DNA of 64,000 nt from Caballeronia humi (GCF_001544475.1 NZ_FCNW02000002.1:248001-312000); one strand, 5' to 3'; positions 36,443 to 45,149 are shown, numbered from the stretch's first letter. Notes: generated from the sequence alone by a model not told the origin. A program made the numbers and translations.

Positions 36443-37339
36443 TCAATAGATCTCCGGCACGATCATGCTCTCAGGCACGGGCTGCCGCAAATAATCATCG
36501 TTATAGACGCGCGCGGGCAGATCGATCGGGGCATGCTCGATGTCGTGATACGGCACCTGAGCGAGCAAGTGGTGGATGCAATTGAGCCGCGCGCGTTTCT
36601 TGTCCACTGCCTGCACGACCCACCACGGCGCCTCCGGAATGTGCGAGCGCTGCAGCATTACTTCTTTCGCCACCGTGTACGCCTCCCAGCGTCGCCGGCT
36701 CTCCAGATCCATCGGACTCAGCTTCCACTGCTTCAGCGGATCTTCGATGCGCGCCTGAAAGCGCACTTCCTGTTCGTCGTCGGTGATCGAGAACCAGTAC
36801 TTCAGAATCTGGACGCCGCTTCGCACCAGCATTTTTTCGAACTCCGGCACCGAGCGGAAAAACTCTTCGTATTCGTCGTCGCTGCAGAAATTCATTACGC
36901 GCTCGACACCCGCGCGGTTATACCAGCTTCGATCGAACAGCACGATCTCACCGCCCGCCGGCAAGTGCGATACATAGCGCTGGAAGTACCACTGCGTTCG
37001 CTCGCGATTGTTCGGCGCGGGAAGCGCAGCGACGCGGCACACGCGCGGATTGAGCCGCTGCGTGATGCGCTTGATCGCGCCGCCCTTGCCCGCGGCATCG
37101 CGGCCTTCGAAGATCACGACGAGCCGATGCCCCGTATTCACCACCCAGTCCTGCAATTTCACGAGTTCGCCTTGCAGGCGGAACAACTCGCGGAAATAGA
37201 CCTTGCGCGATTCGCGCGCTTCCTCGGAGAGCGCGCTTTCGCCATCGAGCAGGCGATCATCGACTTCCATCTCCAGTTCTTCGTCGTAACTGTCGATCAG
37301 GTCCGCTTCGAAGCGGCGCTGCCGGTCTTGCGAAATCAT
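36443..37339 (-). CDS. ppk2: Polyphosphate kinase 2
   Basis: The 298-residue protein has the PPK2 P-loop GRDAAGKGGAIKRI (about residue 79), the lid motif DRSWYNRAGVERVMNFC and FQARIEDPLKQWKLSPMDLESR. The family transfers phosphate between polyphosphate and nucleoside diphosphates; single-domain class I members act mainly on NDPs. It is monocistronic, convergent with the small gene at 36214 and divergent from the DUF1223 gene. Confidence 0.93.
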   Translation of the reverse strand: MISQDRQRRFEADLIDSYDEELEMEVDDRLLDGESALSEEARESRKVYFRELFRLQGELVKLQDWVVNTGHRLVVIFEGRDAAGKGGAIKRITQRLNPRVCRVAALPAPNNRERTQWYFQRYVSHLPAGGEIVLFDRSWYNRAGVERVMNFCSDDEYEEFFRSVPEFEKMLVRSGVQILKYWFSITDDEQEVRFQARIEDPLKQWKLSPMDLESRRRWEAYTVAKEVMLQRSHIPEAPWWVVQAVDKKRARLNCIHHLLAQVPYHDIEHAPIDLPARVYNDDYLRQPVPESMIVPEIY

Positions 37340-37519
37340 GGTGAGCTCCGTTGACGTTTGGGCGCACGCGGGGGTGCGGCGGTCGGCCGATTGTCCGGGT
37401 CGACGGTGTCAGGCGTGTGACATTCGCGTGACTCGGCGGCTTGCCCCAGTGCGATGATTGTAATTTCGGCTTGCCTCGCGCGACAAAGCAGTATCCCACT
37501 TTGAACGGAGGAGCATCGC

Positions 37520-38290
37520 ATGCAGGCTTTCTTCATTCGTCTCGTGGCGGGCGCGCTCGCCGCCGTCACCGCGTGGCCGGCGCTTGCCGGCTCCTGCACG
37601 GCGACGAGCCCGGCGCATCGTGTGGCGCTCGTCGAGCTTTATACGAGCGAGGGCTGCAGCAGTTGCCCGCCCGCCGACCGCTGGTTGAGCAAGTTCGACC
37701 GTGCGCGCAAAAGCGATGCTGCCGTGCCGATCGCGTTGCACGTTGACTACTGGGACAGCCTCGGCTGGAAGGACCGCTTCGCTCAAGCGTCGTTTACGGG
37801 CAGGCAGCAGCGCCTGTCGACGCAGGGCGGGCAACGCGTCGTCTACACGCCGGAGGTGTTCGTCGCGGGCCGCGAGTGGCGCAATTGGTCGGATGGTTCG
37901 AGCGTCGATGCGCGCATCAGGCAGATGAATGCCGAAGCGCCGCTCGCCGATATCCGCATCGAAACGAGTACGCAGATTGAGGGCAGGCTCGCATTCGACG
38001 CCGCGTTCAGCGCGCGCCCGAATCTTCCCGCCGATGCCGTCGCGTACGCGGCCATCATCGAAAGCGGATTGCAGAGCCAGGTGCAGGCGGGCGAGAACCG
38101 GGGCGTGCTACTTCATCACGATCGTGTGGTGCGGCGCTGGATTGGGCCCGTGCGCATCGCCGATGGCCGCGCCAGACTGACCGGCGACTACGCGGGCGAG
38201 CCGAAGACGAAGTACAGCGTGGTCGCCTTCGTCGAAAACGCGGCGACGGGCGAAGTTCTTCAGGTGGCGGAAGCGGCATGCGGGGGTTGA
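37520..38290 (+). CDS. DUF1223 exported thioredoxin-like protein
   Basis: The 256-residue protein has a Sec signal peptide ending at about residue 23 (TAWPALAG), then the DUF1223 pattern VALVELYTSEGCSSCPPADRWL with a CxxC pair, HVDYWDSLGWKDRFA and YTPEVFVAGREWRNW. The fold is thioredoxin-like and the CxxC may be redox active in the periplasm, but no function is established. GGAGGAGC precedes the ATG. Confidence 0.87.
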   Translation: MQAFFIRLVAGALAAVTAWPALAGSCTATSPAHRVALVELYTSEGCSSCPPADRWLSKFDRARKSDAAVPIALHVDYWDSLGWKDRFAQASFTGRQQRLSTQGGQRVVYTPEVFVAGREWRNWSDGSSVDARIRQMNAEAPLADIRIETSTQIEGRLAFDAAFSARPNLPADAVAYAAIIESGLQSQVQAGENRGVLLHHDRVVRRWIGPVRIADGRARLTGDYAGEPKTKYSVVAFVENAATGEVLQVAEAACGG

Positions 38291-38333
38291 GTCATCGGTA
38301 GAATGAGCCGCTGACCTACCACGCAAACCCAAG

Positions 38334-39251
38334 ATGACCACCATCCAGAGTTTCGACGAACCCAATACAGCGCGCCTCCTGCCCTATGACCGCCTCGTGG
38401 CGACGCTCGAAGCCACGATGCTCGATTACGCCGACGGACGCATCGTGAGCCCCGAGCGCATGGTGGTGCCGCTCGCAGACGGCGCCGTGATGCTCTCGAT
38501 GCCCGCGAGCGCCGCCGATCTCGCAATGCACAAACTCGTCAACGTGTGCCCGCGCAACCGCGCGCTCGGCTTGCCGACGATCCACGGCCAGGTGACGGCG
38601 TTCGATGCATCGACGGGCGTGCCGCAATTCATGCTCGACGGCCCGACGGTCACCGGCCGCCGGACCGCCGCCGTGACTATGCTGGGCATCAGATGCTTGA
38701 CGGAACGCGCGCCCGGCGAGGTGCTCGTCATCGGCACGGGCAAGCAGGCGCTGCACCATGTCGAGGCGCTGGCGAGCCTTTATCCGGCGACGCGCATCCT
38801 GATTCTCGGGTCGCAGCCTGCGCGTGCCGAAGCGTTTTGCGCGGCGCATCGGGCGTTGTCGCCGACTCTCGCGCCGCTCCTGAGCCGGGATATCCCCGAT
38901 TCGATCGATGTCGTCATCACGACGACCACCAGCAAGAAGCCCGTCTACACGCTCGCGCCGAAACCGGGGCGGCTCGTGATCGGCGTCGGCGCGTTCACGC
39001 CGGACGCGGCGGAAATCGCGGCATCGACGATTCTCGCGAGCGATGTCTTTGTCGACGATGCCGCCGGCGCGCGCCACGAAGCGGGTGATCTGATCCAGGC
39101 GGGGATCGGCTGGGACGAGGTGCAGCCGCTTTCGAACGTGCTGAAGAAAACGGCGCGAATCACGCGGCCCGTCGTCTTCAAGACCGTGGGATGCGCGGCG
39201 TGGGATCTCGCGGCCTGCCGCGTGGCGCGCGACGTCTTATCAGAAGAATAA
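38334..39251 (+). CDS. Ornithine cyclodeaminase family / delta1-pyrroline-2-carboxylate reductase
   Basis: The 305-residue protein has the OCD/mu-crystallin NAD(P)-binding site VLVIGTGKQALHHVEAL (about residue 128) and a substrate-side pattern MHKLVNVCPRNRALGLPTIHGQV. This subgroup reduces cyclic imines such as delta1-pyrroline-2-carboxylate and delta1-piperideine-2-carboxylate in hydroxyproline, lysine or proline metabolism. True ornithine cyclodeaminase activity is less likely. It starts 43 bp after the DUF1223 gene, so the two may share a transcript without an obvious functional link. Confidence 0.82.
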   Translation: MTTIQSFDEPNTARLLPYDRLVATLEATMLDYADGRIVSPERMVVPLADGAVMLSMPASAADLAMHKLVNVCPRNRALGLPTIHGQVTAFDASTGVPQFMLDGPTVTGRRTAAVTMLGIRCLTERAPGEVLVIGTGKQALHHVEALASLYPATRILILGSQPARAEAFCAAHRALSPTLAPLLSRDIPDSIDVVITTTTSKKPVYTLAPKPGRLVIGVGAFTPDAAEIAASTILASDVFVDDAAGARHEAGDLIQAGIGWDEVQPLSNVLKKTARITRPVVFKTVGCAAWDLAACRVARDVLSEE

Positions 39252-39331
39252 GGGTGTACGCGGATTCGTTCGTCGCCTGGAATGGTCCTTGCTCGCTTCG
39301 GGTTCTTTGTTGCTTCAATCCGGACTAAACA

Positions 39332-39610
39332 ATGAATCGTCGACAAGACACGCAGTGGGCATCACCCGCAGCTTCCTGGGCCGGAGCGCCCGCCGACCGG
39401 GCGACGCCGCCCGCCGCCTATTTCATCTCCGTGCTCGAACTCGCCACCGGCGAAAAGCTTGGCAACGACGAACGTCTGCGCGCCGTCGCGATGCTCGAAG
39501 CGCAGTTCGGCACGGGCCGTCCGCGCACGCTGTCGGAGGCGGTGCGCATCTGCGCGGGCGCCATCGACTCGTCGACGCTTCAGCGCATGGCGCGCGGCGC
39601 CAAGGCGTAG
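39332..39610 (+). CDS. Hypothetical protein, 92 aa
   Basis: The protein (MNRRQDTQWASPAASWAGAP...) has a disordered Ala/Pro-rich N-terminus and a helical part from about residue 30 (YFISVLELATGEKLGNDERLRAVAMLEAQFG). No family was recognised. It ends 5 bp before the stop of the convergent phosphatase gene. Confidence 0.65.
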   Translation: MNRRQDTQWASPAASWAGAPADRATPPAAYFISVLELATGEKLGNDERLRAVAMLEAQFGTGRPRTLSEAVRICAGAIDSSTLQRMARGAKA

Positions 39611-39615
39611 TTTCT

Positions 39616-40161
39616 TCACACGCTGGTAAGAATCGCAGGTATACGCACGCGCCATCCGGCGTCGTGACGTGTGAGTACGAGCGTCGACAGCGGCTCGAAA
39701 TCCATCGCATAGACCGATTCGAGCGGTGCATCGAGCACTCGCGCGAGCGTGACCTTGAGCGCAAGCGCATGGGTGACGATCATGTGGGAGCCGCCTTGCG
39801 CGTATCGCTCGTAGCCGCTCATGATGCGTCCGGCCAGCGCTTCGAGACTTTCCCCGCCATGCGGCGCGCTGAACGGATCGGACAGCCACGCTTCCAGTCC
39901 TATGGCGTCTTCATCGTGCACGTCACGAATCGAACGGCCGTGCCAGCGACCGTAGTCGAGATCATCGAACGATTGATCGATCAGCGCTTCGTCATCGAAT
40001 AGCGCCGCCGTTTCGCGCGCGGCCCGCGCCGCGCTTGTCACCACTCGCCGCTTCGCCATCACGAGATCGACCGCCTCGATTGGGTCGTCCGACGTCGGGA
40101 ACCTGCCCGTCTTCATCGCGTGGGTCGCGGCGTGGCAAATCAAGGTGAGTTCGGTCTTCAT
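39616..40161 (-). CDS. Histidine phosphatase family protein with altered RHG motif
   Basis: The 181-residue protein has the phosphoglycerate-mutase-like fold: a family start (ELTLICHAATHAMKTGRFP), conserved SAARAARETAALF, FDDLDYGRWHGRS, HGGESLEALAGRI and the second catalytic His in MIVTHALALKVTLA. The usual LxRHGxT core reads LICHAATHA, so the first phosphate-binding Arg is Cys and Gly is Ala, while the catalytic His stays. It is divergent from riboswitch-controlled cbtBA. Position suggests a cobalamin-related role, for example CobC-like alpha-ribazole phosphatase, but the altered motif makes this uncertain. Confidence 0.78.
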   Translation of the reverse strand: MKTELTLICHAATHAMKTGRFPTSDDPIEAVDLVMAKRRVVTSAARAARETAALFDDEALIDQSFDDLDYGRWHGRSIRDVHDEDAIGLEAWLSDPFSAPHGGESLEALAGRIMSGYERYAQGGSHMIVTHALALKVTLARVLDAPLESVYAMDFEPLSTLVLTRHDAGWRVRIPAILTSV

Positions 40162-40163
40162 GC

Positions 40164-40191
40164 TTTACTTTGCCGTCGATCATCTTAGAAT
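40164..40191 (+). promoter_or_regulatory. Putative sigma70 promoter of cbtBA
   Basis: TTTACT (40164-40169) and TAGAAT (40186-40191) are separated by 16 bp and would start transcription at about 40198, exactly at the beginning of the cobalamin riboswitch. The distance to the divergent phosphatase gene is tiny, so this promoter begins right at that gene's start codon. Confidence 0.5.
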
Positions 40192-40195
40192 GGCA

Positions 40196-40300
40196 AGCTT
40201 GCAGTGCGAGGAAGTCGGTGAAAACCCGGCACGGTCGCGCCACTGTGAGCGGATGCGCCGATCGAGGCGTGCCCGCGAGTCAGACCCCCGCTGCATCCTT
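40196..40300 (+). promoter_or_regulatory. Cobalamin riboswitch upstream of cbtBA
   Basis: The core GGAAGTCGGTGAAAACCCGG, followed by CACGGTCGCGCCACTGTGAG and, further on, GCGAGTCAGACCC, matches the conserved B12-element and the L5 region in the variant usual for cbtAB genes. It lies 50-150 bases before the cbtB start. Binding of adenosylcobalamin is expected to shut down cobalt-transporter expression. Confidence 0.9.
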
Positions 40301-40349
40301 CCTTCGTCTTCGCTTCATCTTTGGGACGCGTCTTTCCCTGGAGAACACT

Positions 40350-40577
40350 ATGTCCGCTTCGGCCCATCTCGCTGCCCCAGTTTCGCCCGTAATCGATGCA
40401 CCCGTACCCATTCCGGTGCGTGAAGTGCTGCCGTGGGCCATTTTTCTCGGCCTCATCCTCCTGATCGCGATCTATTTCGTCGGCGCGGAGCAGGGCGCGA
40501 CCGCGATCTTTTCGGGCACCTATATCCACGAATTCGTGCACGACGGACGCCATCTGCTCGGTTTCCCCTGCCACTGA
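40350..40577 (+). CDS. cbtB: Cobalt transporter subunit CbtB
   Basis: The 75-residue protein has one transmembrane segment (about 25-45, LPWAIFLGLILLIAIYFVGA) and the C-terminal histidine motif YIHEFVHDGRHLLGFPCH typical of CbtB. It works with CbtA in cobalt uptake. GGAG lies upstream of the ATG at 40350. It is the first gene after the cobalamin riboswitch, 9 bp before cbtA. Confidence 0.93.
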   Translation: MSASAHLAAPVSPVIDAPVPIPVREVLPWAIFLGLILLIAIYFVGAEQGATAIFSGTYIHEFVHDGRHLLGFPCH

Positions 40578-40586
40578 GGACGCACG

Positions 40587-41369
40587 ATGATTCGCAATCT
40601 GTTGATACGCGGCATGCTCGCGGGACTGGTCGCGGGCCTCGTCGGCTGCGGCTTCGCGAAGACGTTCGGCGAGCCATCGGTCGCGCGCGCGATCGCGTTC
40701 GAGGAGCAGCACGAACATTCGCACGATCATGCGCAAGCCAGCGCCGATGCCACGCAAGCAGCCCACTCGCACGATCACGGTGACGACGAGGAAATCGTCA
40801 GCCGCGATACGCAATCCGGGCTGGGTCTGCTGACCGGCGTCGCGGTGTTCGGCACGGCGCTGGGCGGTTTGTTCTCGCTCGTGTTCGCGTTCGCTTATGG
40901 GCGGCTTGGCGCGTTGCGCGCACGCGGGACGTCCGCGATGCTCGCGCTCTTCGGGTTCGTCAGCGTGGCCATCGTGCCGTTTCTCAAGTACCCGCCGAAT
41001 CCACCGGCCGTCGGAAATCCCGAAACGATCGGGCCGCGCACCACGCTCTTTTTCAGCATGATCGCGATTTCGATCGTGGCCGCCGTGCTCGCCGTGTGGT
41101 TGCAACGGCGCCTCGACAAGCAGCACGGCGGGTGGAACGCGACGCTCATGGCAGGCGCTGCGTATGTCGTGCTGATCGCGCTCGCGCAGTTCGTGCTGCC
41201 TTCCATCGACGAAGTGCCCGCCGGGTTCCCGGCATCGCTGCTGTGGAATTTCCGGATTGCGTCGGTTGGCATTCAGGCGTTGCTGTGGACGACGCTCGGG
41301 CTCGTTTTCGGCGCGCTCGCCGCGCGTGAACTGGAGCGCGCGCCGATACGCCGTGTGGCGCACGCCTGA
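40587..41369 (+). CDS. cbtA: Cobalt transporter CbtA
   Basis: The 260-residue membrane protein has five or so hydrophobic helices. A His/Asp-rich cytosolic or periplasmic loop (EEQHEHSHDHAQ, then HSHDHGDDEE, about residues 34-72) would bind cobalt. The start MIRNLLIRGMLAGLVAGLV matches CbtA. It forms an operon with cbtB and ends at a strong terminator. Confidence 0.93.
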   Translation: MIRNLLIRGMLAGLVAGLVGCGFAKTFGEPSVARAIAFEEQHEHSHDHAQASADATQAAHSHDHGDDEEIVSRDTQSGLGLLTGVAVFGTALGGLFSLVFAFAYGRLGALRARGTSAMLALFGFVSVAIVPFLKYPPNPPAVGNPETIGPRTTLFFSMIAISIVAAVLAVWLQRRLDKQHGGWNATLMAGAAYVVLIALAQFVLPSIDEVPAGFPASLLWNFRIASVGIQALLWTTLGLVFGALAARELERAPIRRVAHA

Positions 41370-41394
41370 CGTTTCAAGGTAACGCGCAACGCAA

Positions 41395-41421
41395 GGCGGC
41401 TGCTAACCCAGCCGCCTTTTT
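41395..41421 (+). terminator. Rho-independent terminator of cbtBA
   Basis: GGCGGCT (41395-41401) pairs with AGCCGCC (41410-41416) around an 8-nt loop, followed by TTTTT. It overlaps the last codons of the opposing DUF1289 gene, so two convergent transcripts share this sequence. Confidence 0.88.
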
Positions 41422-41642
41422 GCTTTGCGCTCGATGAGCGCGGGAAAGAGCGCGAGCTTGCCGGCATCGTCCATCGTCTTCCATGCCTTGATCTCCGCGC
41501 GATCCCTGAAGCAGCCTTCGCAGAGGCCCGTCGTCTGGTCGAGGCGGCACACGTTCGTGCACGGCGAGCCAATCGGTTGTTGCGACTTCGCGCGCTCGAT
41601 CGTGAAGGTGAGTTCGAATATCGTCGTTGTCGTCGTGTTCAT
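41403..41642 (-). CDS. DUF1289 domain protein
   Basis: The 79-residue protein has the four-cysteine DUF1289 pattern SPCTNVCRLDQTTGLCEGCFR and EIKAWKTMDD. The cysteines may bind zinc or an iron-sulfur cluster. Its ATG overlaps the cobB stop as ATGA, so it is translated as the last gene of the cobA-cobE-cobO-cobB operon. DUF1289 is not a known cobalamin enzyme; the linkage may be incidental. Confidence 0.85.
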   Translation of the reverse strand: MNTTTTTIFELTFTIERAKSQQPIGSPCTNVCRLDQTTGLCEGCFRDRAEIKAWKTMDDAGKLALFPALIERKAKRRLG

Positions 41643-42937
41643 AGCGGTTCGCCGCGGAAGAGCGCAGCGACGGCAGCCGGATTCGACGGCCAGTAAGTGT
41701 GCATGTAAGTCGCGGTGATCGGTCCATGCCGATACAACGCCTCGCCCTCGGCGCCCGTCGTTGCGTGCGTCGCGATGAGGTGCGGCTGAATCGGCGTGGT
41801 CATCGACGAATAGTGGAACGTGTGACCCGTTGCCATGCCATGTGAGGTATCGATGCGCTGCATCGCGAGGCGTGCGAGGCGTTTCTGCATGGCGGCATCG
41901 CCGGGCAGGAGGCCGAGCATCGCGTGCTGCGCGCCGTCGATGGTCCGCAGCGAATCGAGCAGATACAGCATGCCGCCGCATTCGGCCACCACGGGCCTTT
42001 CGCTCCGCACATGCGCCGTGATCGAAGCCGCCGTGCGCGCGTTATGCGCAAGCGTCGCGGCGTGCAGTTCGGGATAGCCGCCGGGGAGATAGAGCGCATC
42101 CGCGCCATCGGGAACGGGATCGTCCGCGAGCGGAGAGAACGTGCTGACGCGTGCGCCCATCGTTCGCAGCAAATCGACGTTCGCGGGATAGACGAACGAA
42201 AACGCGGCATCGCGCGCCACCGCGATATGAAAGCCTTCGAGCAGAAGCGGCGCTTCGGGCAGCGCCTGATCCTCGAACTGCACGACGGGCGGCAGATCGT
42301 TTAGCGCAGTCTTCCCGATCGCATCCGCCGCGCGATCGAGACGCGCATCGAGGTCGGCGATTTCAGCCGCCTGCGTGAGACCGAGATGGCGATCGGGCAG
42401 CGCGATATCGTCCGCGTTCGACAGATGCCCGCAAAAGCGCAGGCCCTCGGGAATCGCTTCGCTCAGCATCTGCGCATGCCGTGCCGACGCCACGCGATTC
42501 GCGAGCACGCCATGAAACGGCAAGCCGGGACGATAACGCGCGAGTCCAAAGGCAAGGGCGCCAAAGGTCTGCGCCATGCCGTGCGCGCCGATCACGGCGA
42601 GCACCGGGACGCCGAACGCGGTCGCCAGATCGGCGCTGCTCGGCGTGCCGTCGAAGAGGCCCATCACGCCTTCGATCAGGATCAGGTCGGCGTCGCGCGC
42701 AGCATCGGCGAGCAAGGCGCGGCACGCGTCCACGCCCACCATCCACAGATGCAGCGAATACACCGGCGACCCCGACGCGCGTTCGAGAATCATCGGGTCG
42801 AGAAAATCCGGCCCGGTCTTGAAGACGCGCACGCGTCGTCCGAGCCGCGCGTGATGGCGCGCGAGCGCGGCCGTGACGGTGGTTTTGCCCTGATGCGAAG
42901 CCGGGGCGCTGATGAAGAGAGCGGGGCAGGCGCGCAT
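41639..42937 (-). CDS. cobB: Cobyrinate / hydrogenobyrinate a,c-diamide synthase CobB (CbiA)
   Basis: The 432-residue enzyme amidates carboxylates a and c of the corrin ring using glutamine and ATP. It has an N-terminal dethiobiotin-synthetase-like P-loop (ISAPASHQGKTTVTAAL), GVMGLFDGTPS, and a C-terminal class I glutamine amidotransferase domain with nucleophile Cys in VVAECGGMLYLLD and LPGGYPELHA. Four bp separate it from upstream cobO, and it overlaps the DUF1289 gene by four bases. Confidence 0.95.
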   Translation of the reverse strand: MRACPALFISAPASHQGKTTVTAALARHHARLGRRVRVFKTGPDFLDPMILERASGSPVYSLHLWMVGVDACRALLADAARDADLILIEGVMGLFDGTPSSADLATAFGVPVLAVIGAHGMAQTFGALAFGLARYRPGLPFHGVLANRVASARHAQMLSEAIPEGLRFCGHLSNADDIALPDRHLGLTQAAEIADLDARLDRAADAIGKTALNDLPPVVQFEDQALPEAPLLLEGFHIAVARDAAFSFVYPANVDLLRTMGARVSTFSPLADDPVPDGADALYLPGGYPELHAATLAHNARTAASITAHVRSERPVVAECGGMLYLLDSLRTIDGAQHAMLGLLPGDAAMQKRLARLAMQRIDTSHGMATGHTFHYSSMTTPIQPHLIATHATTGAEGEALYRHGPITATYMHTYWPSNPAAVAALFRGEPL

Positions 42938-42941
42938 CGGC

Positions 42942-43544
42942 TCAGTACTCGACGCCGCGTTGTGCCTTCACGCCCTGCTCGCGATACGGGTGCTTCACGA
43001 GCCGCATCTCGGTGACGAGATCGGCGGCCTCGATCAGCGCATCGGGCGCGTGGCGGCCGGTGACGACGACATGCAGCGTAGCGGGCCGCGCGTTGAGCAC
43101 GGCAAGCACTTCGTCGAGCGGGAGGTATTCGTACTTGAGCACGGCGTTCAGCTCGTCGAGCACGACCATCTGGTACTCGCCGCTTTCGATCATCCTGCGC
43201 GCCGCGTCCCAGCCTTTGCGCGCAGTGGCGATGTCGGCGTCGCGGTTCTGCGTGTTCCAGGTGTAGCCGTCGCCCATCGTGATGAAGTCGCAATTGGCGA
43301 TCGCCGCGAGGAAATCGCGCTCCGACGTATGCAGCGCGCCCTTGATGAACTGCACGACGCCGAGTTTCATGCCGTGTCCGAGCACGCGCACGGCCATGCC
43401 GAACGCGGCCGTCGTCTTGCCCTTACCGTTGCCGGTGTTGACGATCAGGAGGCCCTTCTCATGATCGGCGGCGGCCTGCTTCTTCTCGTGGCCTTCCTTG
43501 CGACGCTGCGTCATGCGCAGATGGGATTCGGGATCGGTCTTCAT
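42942..43544 (-). CDS. cobO: Corrinoid adenosyltransferase CobO (BtuR/CobA type)
   Basis: The 200-residue protein attaches the 5'-deoxyadenosyl group to cob(I)yrinate or cobalamin. The P-loop is GNGKGKTTAAFGMAVRVLGHG (about residue 38); the other markers, FIKGALHTSERDFL, MGDGYTWNTQN and VLDELNAVLKYEYL, are diagnostic. The start MKTDPESHLRMTQ at 43544 overlaps the cobE stop (ATGA), giving coupled translation. Confidence 0.95.
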   Translation of the reverse strand: MKTDPESHLRMTQRRKEGHEKKQAAADHEKGLLIVNTGNGKGKTTAAFGMAVRVLGHGMKLGVVQFIKGALHTSERDFLAAIANCDFITMGDGYTWNTQNRDADIATARKGWDAARRMIESGEYQMVVLDELNAVLKYEYLPLDEVLAVLNARPATLHVVVTGRHAPDALIEAADLVTEMRLVKHPYREQGVKAQRGVEY

Positions 43545-43936
43545 GCGTGGCTCTTCGATGTGTTGAGTGTGATGCGGTCGGCGGCGATCGCGACGGTCAC
43601 GCCGTCCGCAACCGTCTTCGTGACGACGATGCGCCCGCCGTGCGAGGCGAGCAGCGCGCAGGGTTCGCATACGCCGCCGACGTCGAGATGTTTTTGAACG
43701 TGCGGGGATGCCGAAGTTTCGACGCCGGCGATTTGCGCGGCAGTGAACAGCCGAAGCGGCAACGCGTGACGCGTGCAGAAGTCGAGCAACGCGGCTTCGC
43801 CGGCCTTGCTCTCGATGCTCGCGATCACGCGCACATCGTCGAGCGAAAGCGCGCCGAGCGCTGCATGCACAGCCGCTTCGATCTGCGCGACGCTCACGCC
43901 GCGCCTGCATCCGATGCCGACGGCGATCGTCCTCAC
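43541..43936 (-). CDS. cobE: Cobalamin biosynthesis protein CobE (CbiG C-terminal type)
   Basis: The 131-residue protein (GIGCRRGVSVAQIEAAVHAAL, SIESKAGEAALLDFC) matches CobE, which is homologous to the C-terminal domain of CbiG. In the aerobic pathway CobE has been linked to handling of the ring-contraction intermediate. It overlaps cobA and cobO by four bases each. A second CbiG-type segment is fused to CobJ in the same cluster. Confidence 0.9.
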   Translation of the reverse strand: MRTIAVGIGCRRGVSVAQIEAAVHAALGALSLDDVRVIASIESKAGEAALLDFCTRHALPLRLFTAAQIAGVETSASPHVQKHLDVGGVCEPCALLASHGGRIVVTKTVADGVTVAIAADRITLNTSKSHA

Positions 43937-44676
43937 GTTCGGTCCCCGAGCGCCGCGACCGAGCCGATCACGACGATCGCCGGTGCCCCGAGCGACGCGG
44001 TCTTCACGGCATCGGGCAACTGTTCGAGCGGCGCGCGCAGATGTCGCTGCTCGGGACGCGTCGCGGCGGCGATGGCGGCGCTGGGCGTCTGCGGATCGAG
44101 GCCCGCGGCAAGCAGCGCCGCGACGATCTCGCCGAGCCGCCGCATGCCCATATAGATGACGAGCGTCATCTTTGTCGCGACGAGCGCGTTCCAGTCGGGC
44201 TCGCGATTGCCGGTGTCGCCGCTTGCGCCGTGGCCCGTGACGAACACGACGCCCATCGCGTGATCGCGATGCGTGACCGGAATGCCCACCGACGCGGGCG
44301 CCGCGATTCCCGCCGTAATGCCGCTGATCACTTCGACGTGCACGCCTTCGTCGGCGAGCGCCTGCACTTCCTCGCCGCCGCGCCCGAACACGAACGGATC
44401 GCCGCCCTTCAGGCGCGCGACGCGGCGCCCCGCATGGACGTGCGTGAGCATCAGCTCGAAGATGACGGCCTGCGGCGTCGACGGCTGTCCACCGCGCTTG
44501 CCGACGTACGTGATGAGCGCGTCGTCGCGTGCGAACTTGAGGACGTCGGGATTGACGAGATCGTCGACGAGCACGACGTCCGCTTCCGAGAGCGCGCGCA
44601 CGGCCTTGAGCGTCATCAGCTCGACGTCGCCGGGGCCGGCGCCGATCAGGTGGACGCTGCCTGGGCGTGCGGTCAT
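43933..44676 (-). CDS. cobA: Uroporphyrinogen-III C-methyltransferase
   Basis: The 247-residue SAM enzyme makes precorrin-2 by methylation at C2 and C7. Motifs: VHLIGAGPGDVELMTLKAVRAL at the N-terminus, YVGKRGGQPSTPQ, RLKGGDPFVFGRGGEE, ISGITAGIAAPASVGIPVTHR and VIYMGMRRLGEI. It is the first gene of a five-gene leftward operon, downstream of a cobalamin riboswitch (44830-45010). It lacks the CysG dehydrogenase/ferrochelatase part, so precorrin-2 flows to the corrin branch. Confidence 0.95.
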   Translation of the reverse strand: MTARPGSVHLIGAGPGDVELMTLKAVRALSEADVVLVDDLVNPDVLKFARDDALITYVGKRGGQPSTPQAVIFELMLTHVHAGRRVARLKGGDPFVFGRGGEEVQALADEGVHVEVISGITAGIAAPASVGIPVTHRDHAMGVVFVTGHGASGDTGNREPDWNALVATKMTLVIYMGMRRLGEIVAALLAAGLDPQTPSAAIAAATRPEQRHLRAPLEQLPDAVKTASLGAPAIVVIGSVAALGDRT

Positions 44677-44829
44677 GCCGCTGCTCCGCGAGGCTGCACG
44701 CGATGGAAATCGATAGCTGGATTCATGTGATGCGGGTTGAAATCAATACGACGCCGCACATCCGTCCCTCGCGGATGCGGCGTTTCGGCGAACCGCGCCG
44801 TTGAGAAGCACGCGTTTTCGCCACTTGCG

Positions 44830-45010
44830 CTGGCCGGTATCCGGGCTTGCGACCTCATGCCGTTCGCCTTCCCGCGCGTGCTGCCGCGCAGTGGCCGTGA
44901 AAGGAATGCGCGGCGCTCCAAGCTTAAAAAGCGCCGCCGGTCGCGTACCGTTGCGGGGACAGCACAGGTTGGCTCTATTTTGCTCCCTGTTTCCCGTTTG
45001 ACTATGCCTG
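44830..45010 (-). promoter_or_regulatory. Cobalamin riboswitch upstream of cobA operon
   Basis: On the minus strand the leader reads CGGGAAACAGGGAGC, GCCAACCTGTGCTGTCC, then CCCGCAACGGTACGC and, about 90 bases on, GCAAGCCCGGATACCGGCC. These are the conserved B12-element and flanking helices. It ends about 155 bases before the cobA start and should repress the cobA-E-O-B operon when coenzyme B12 is plentiful. Confidence 0.93.
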
Positions 45011-45149
45011 CTTCGAAGCGCATGCATGAGCACCAGACGCGGGCCAAAGATATCACAGGAATGGGGCCGCATGCCCCGCGTTTCTTGACGCTCGTGCGCT
45101 TGCAGCCTAGACTTGCTCGCAATTCTGGTGCTCGCGCGCGTGGATCTCT

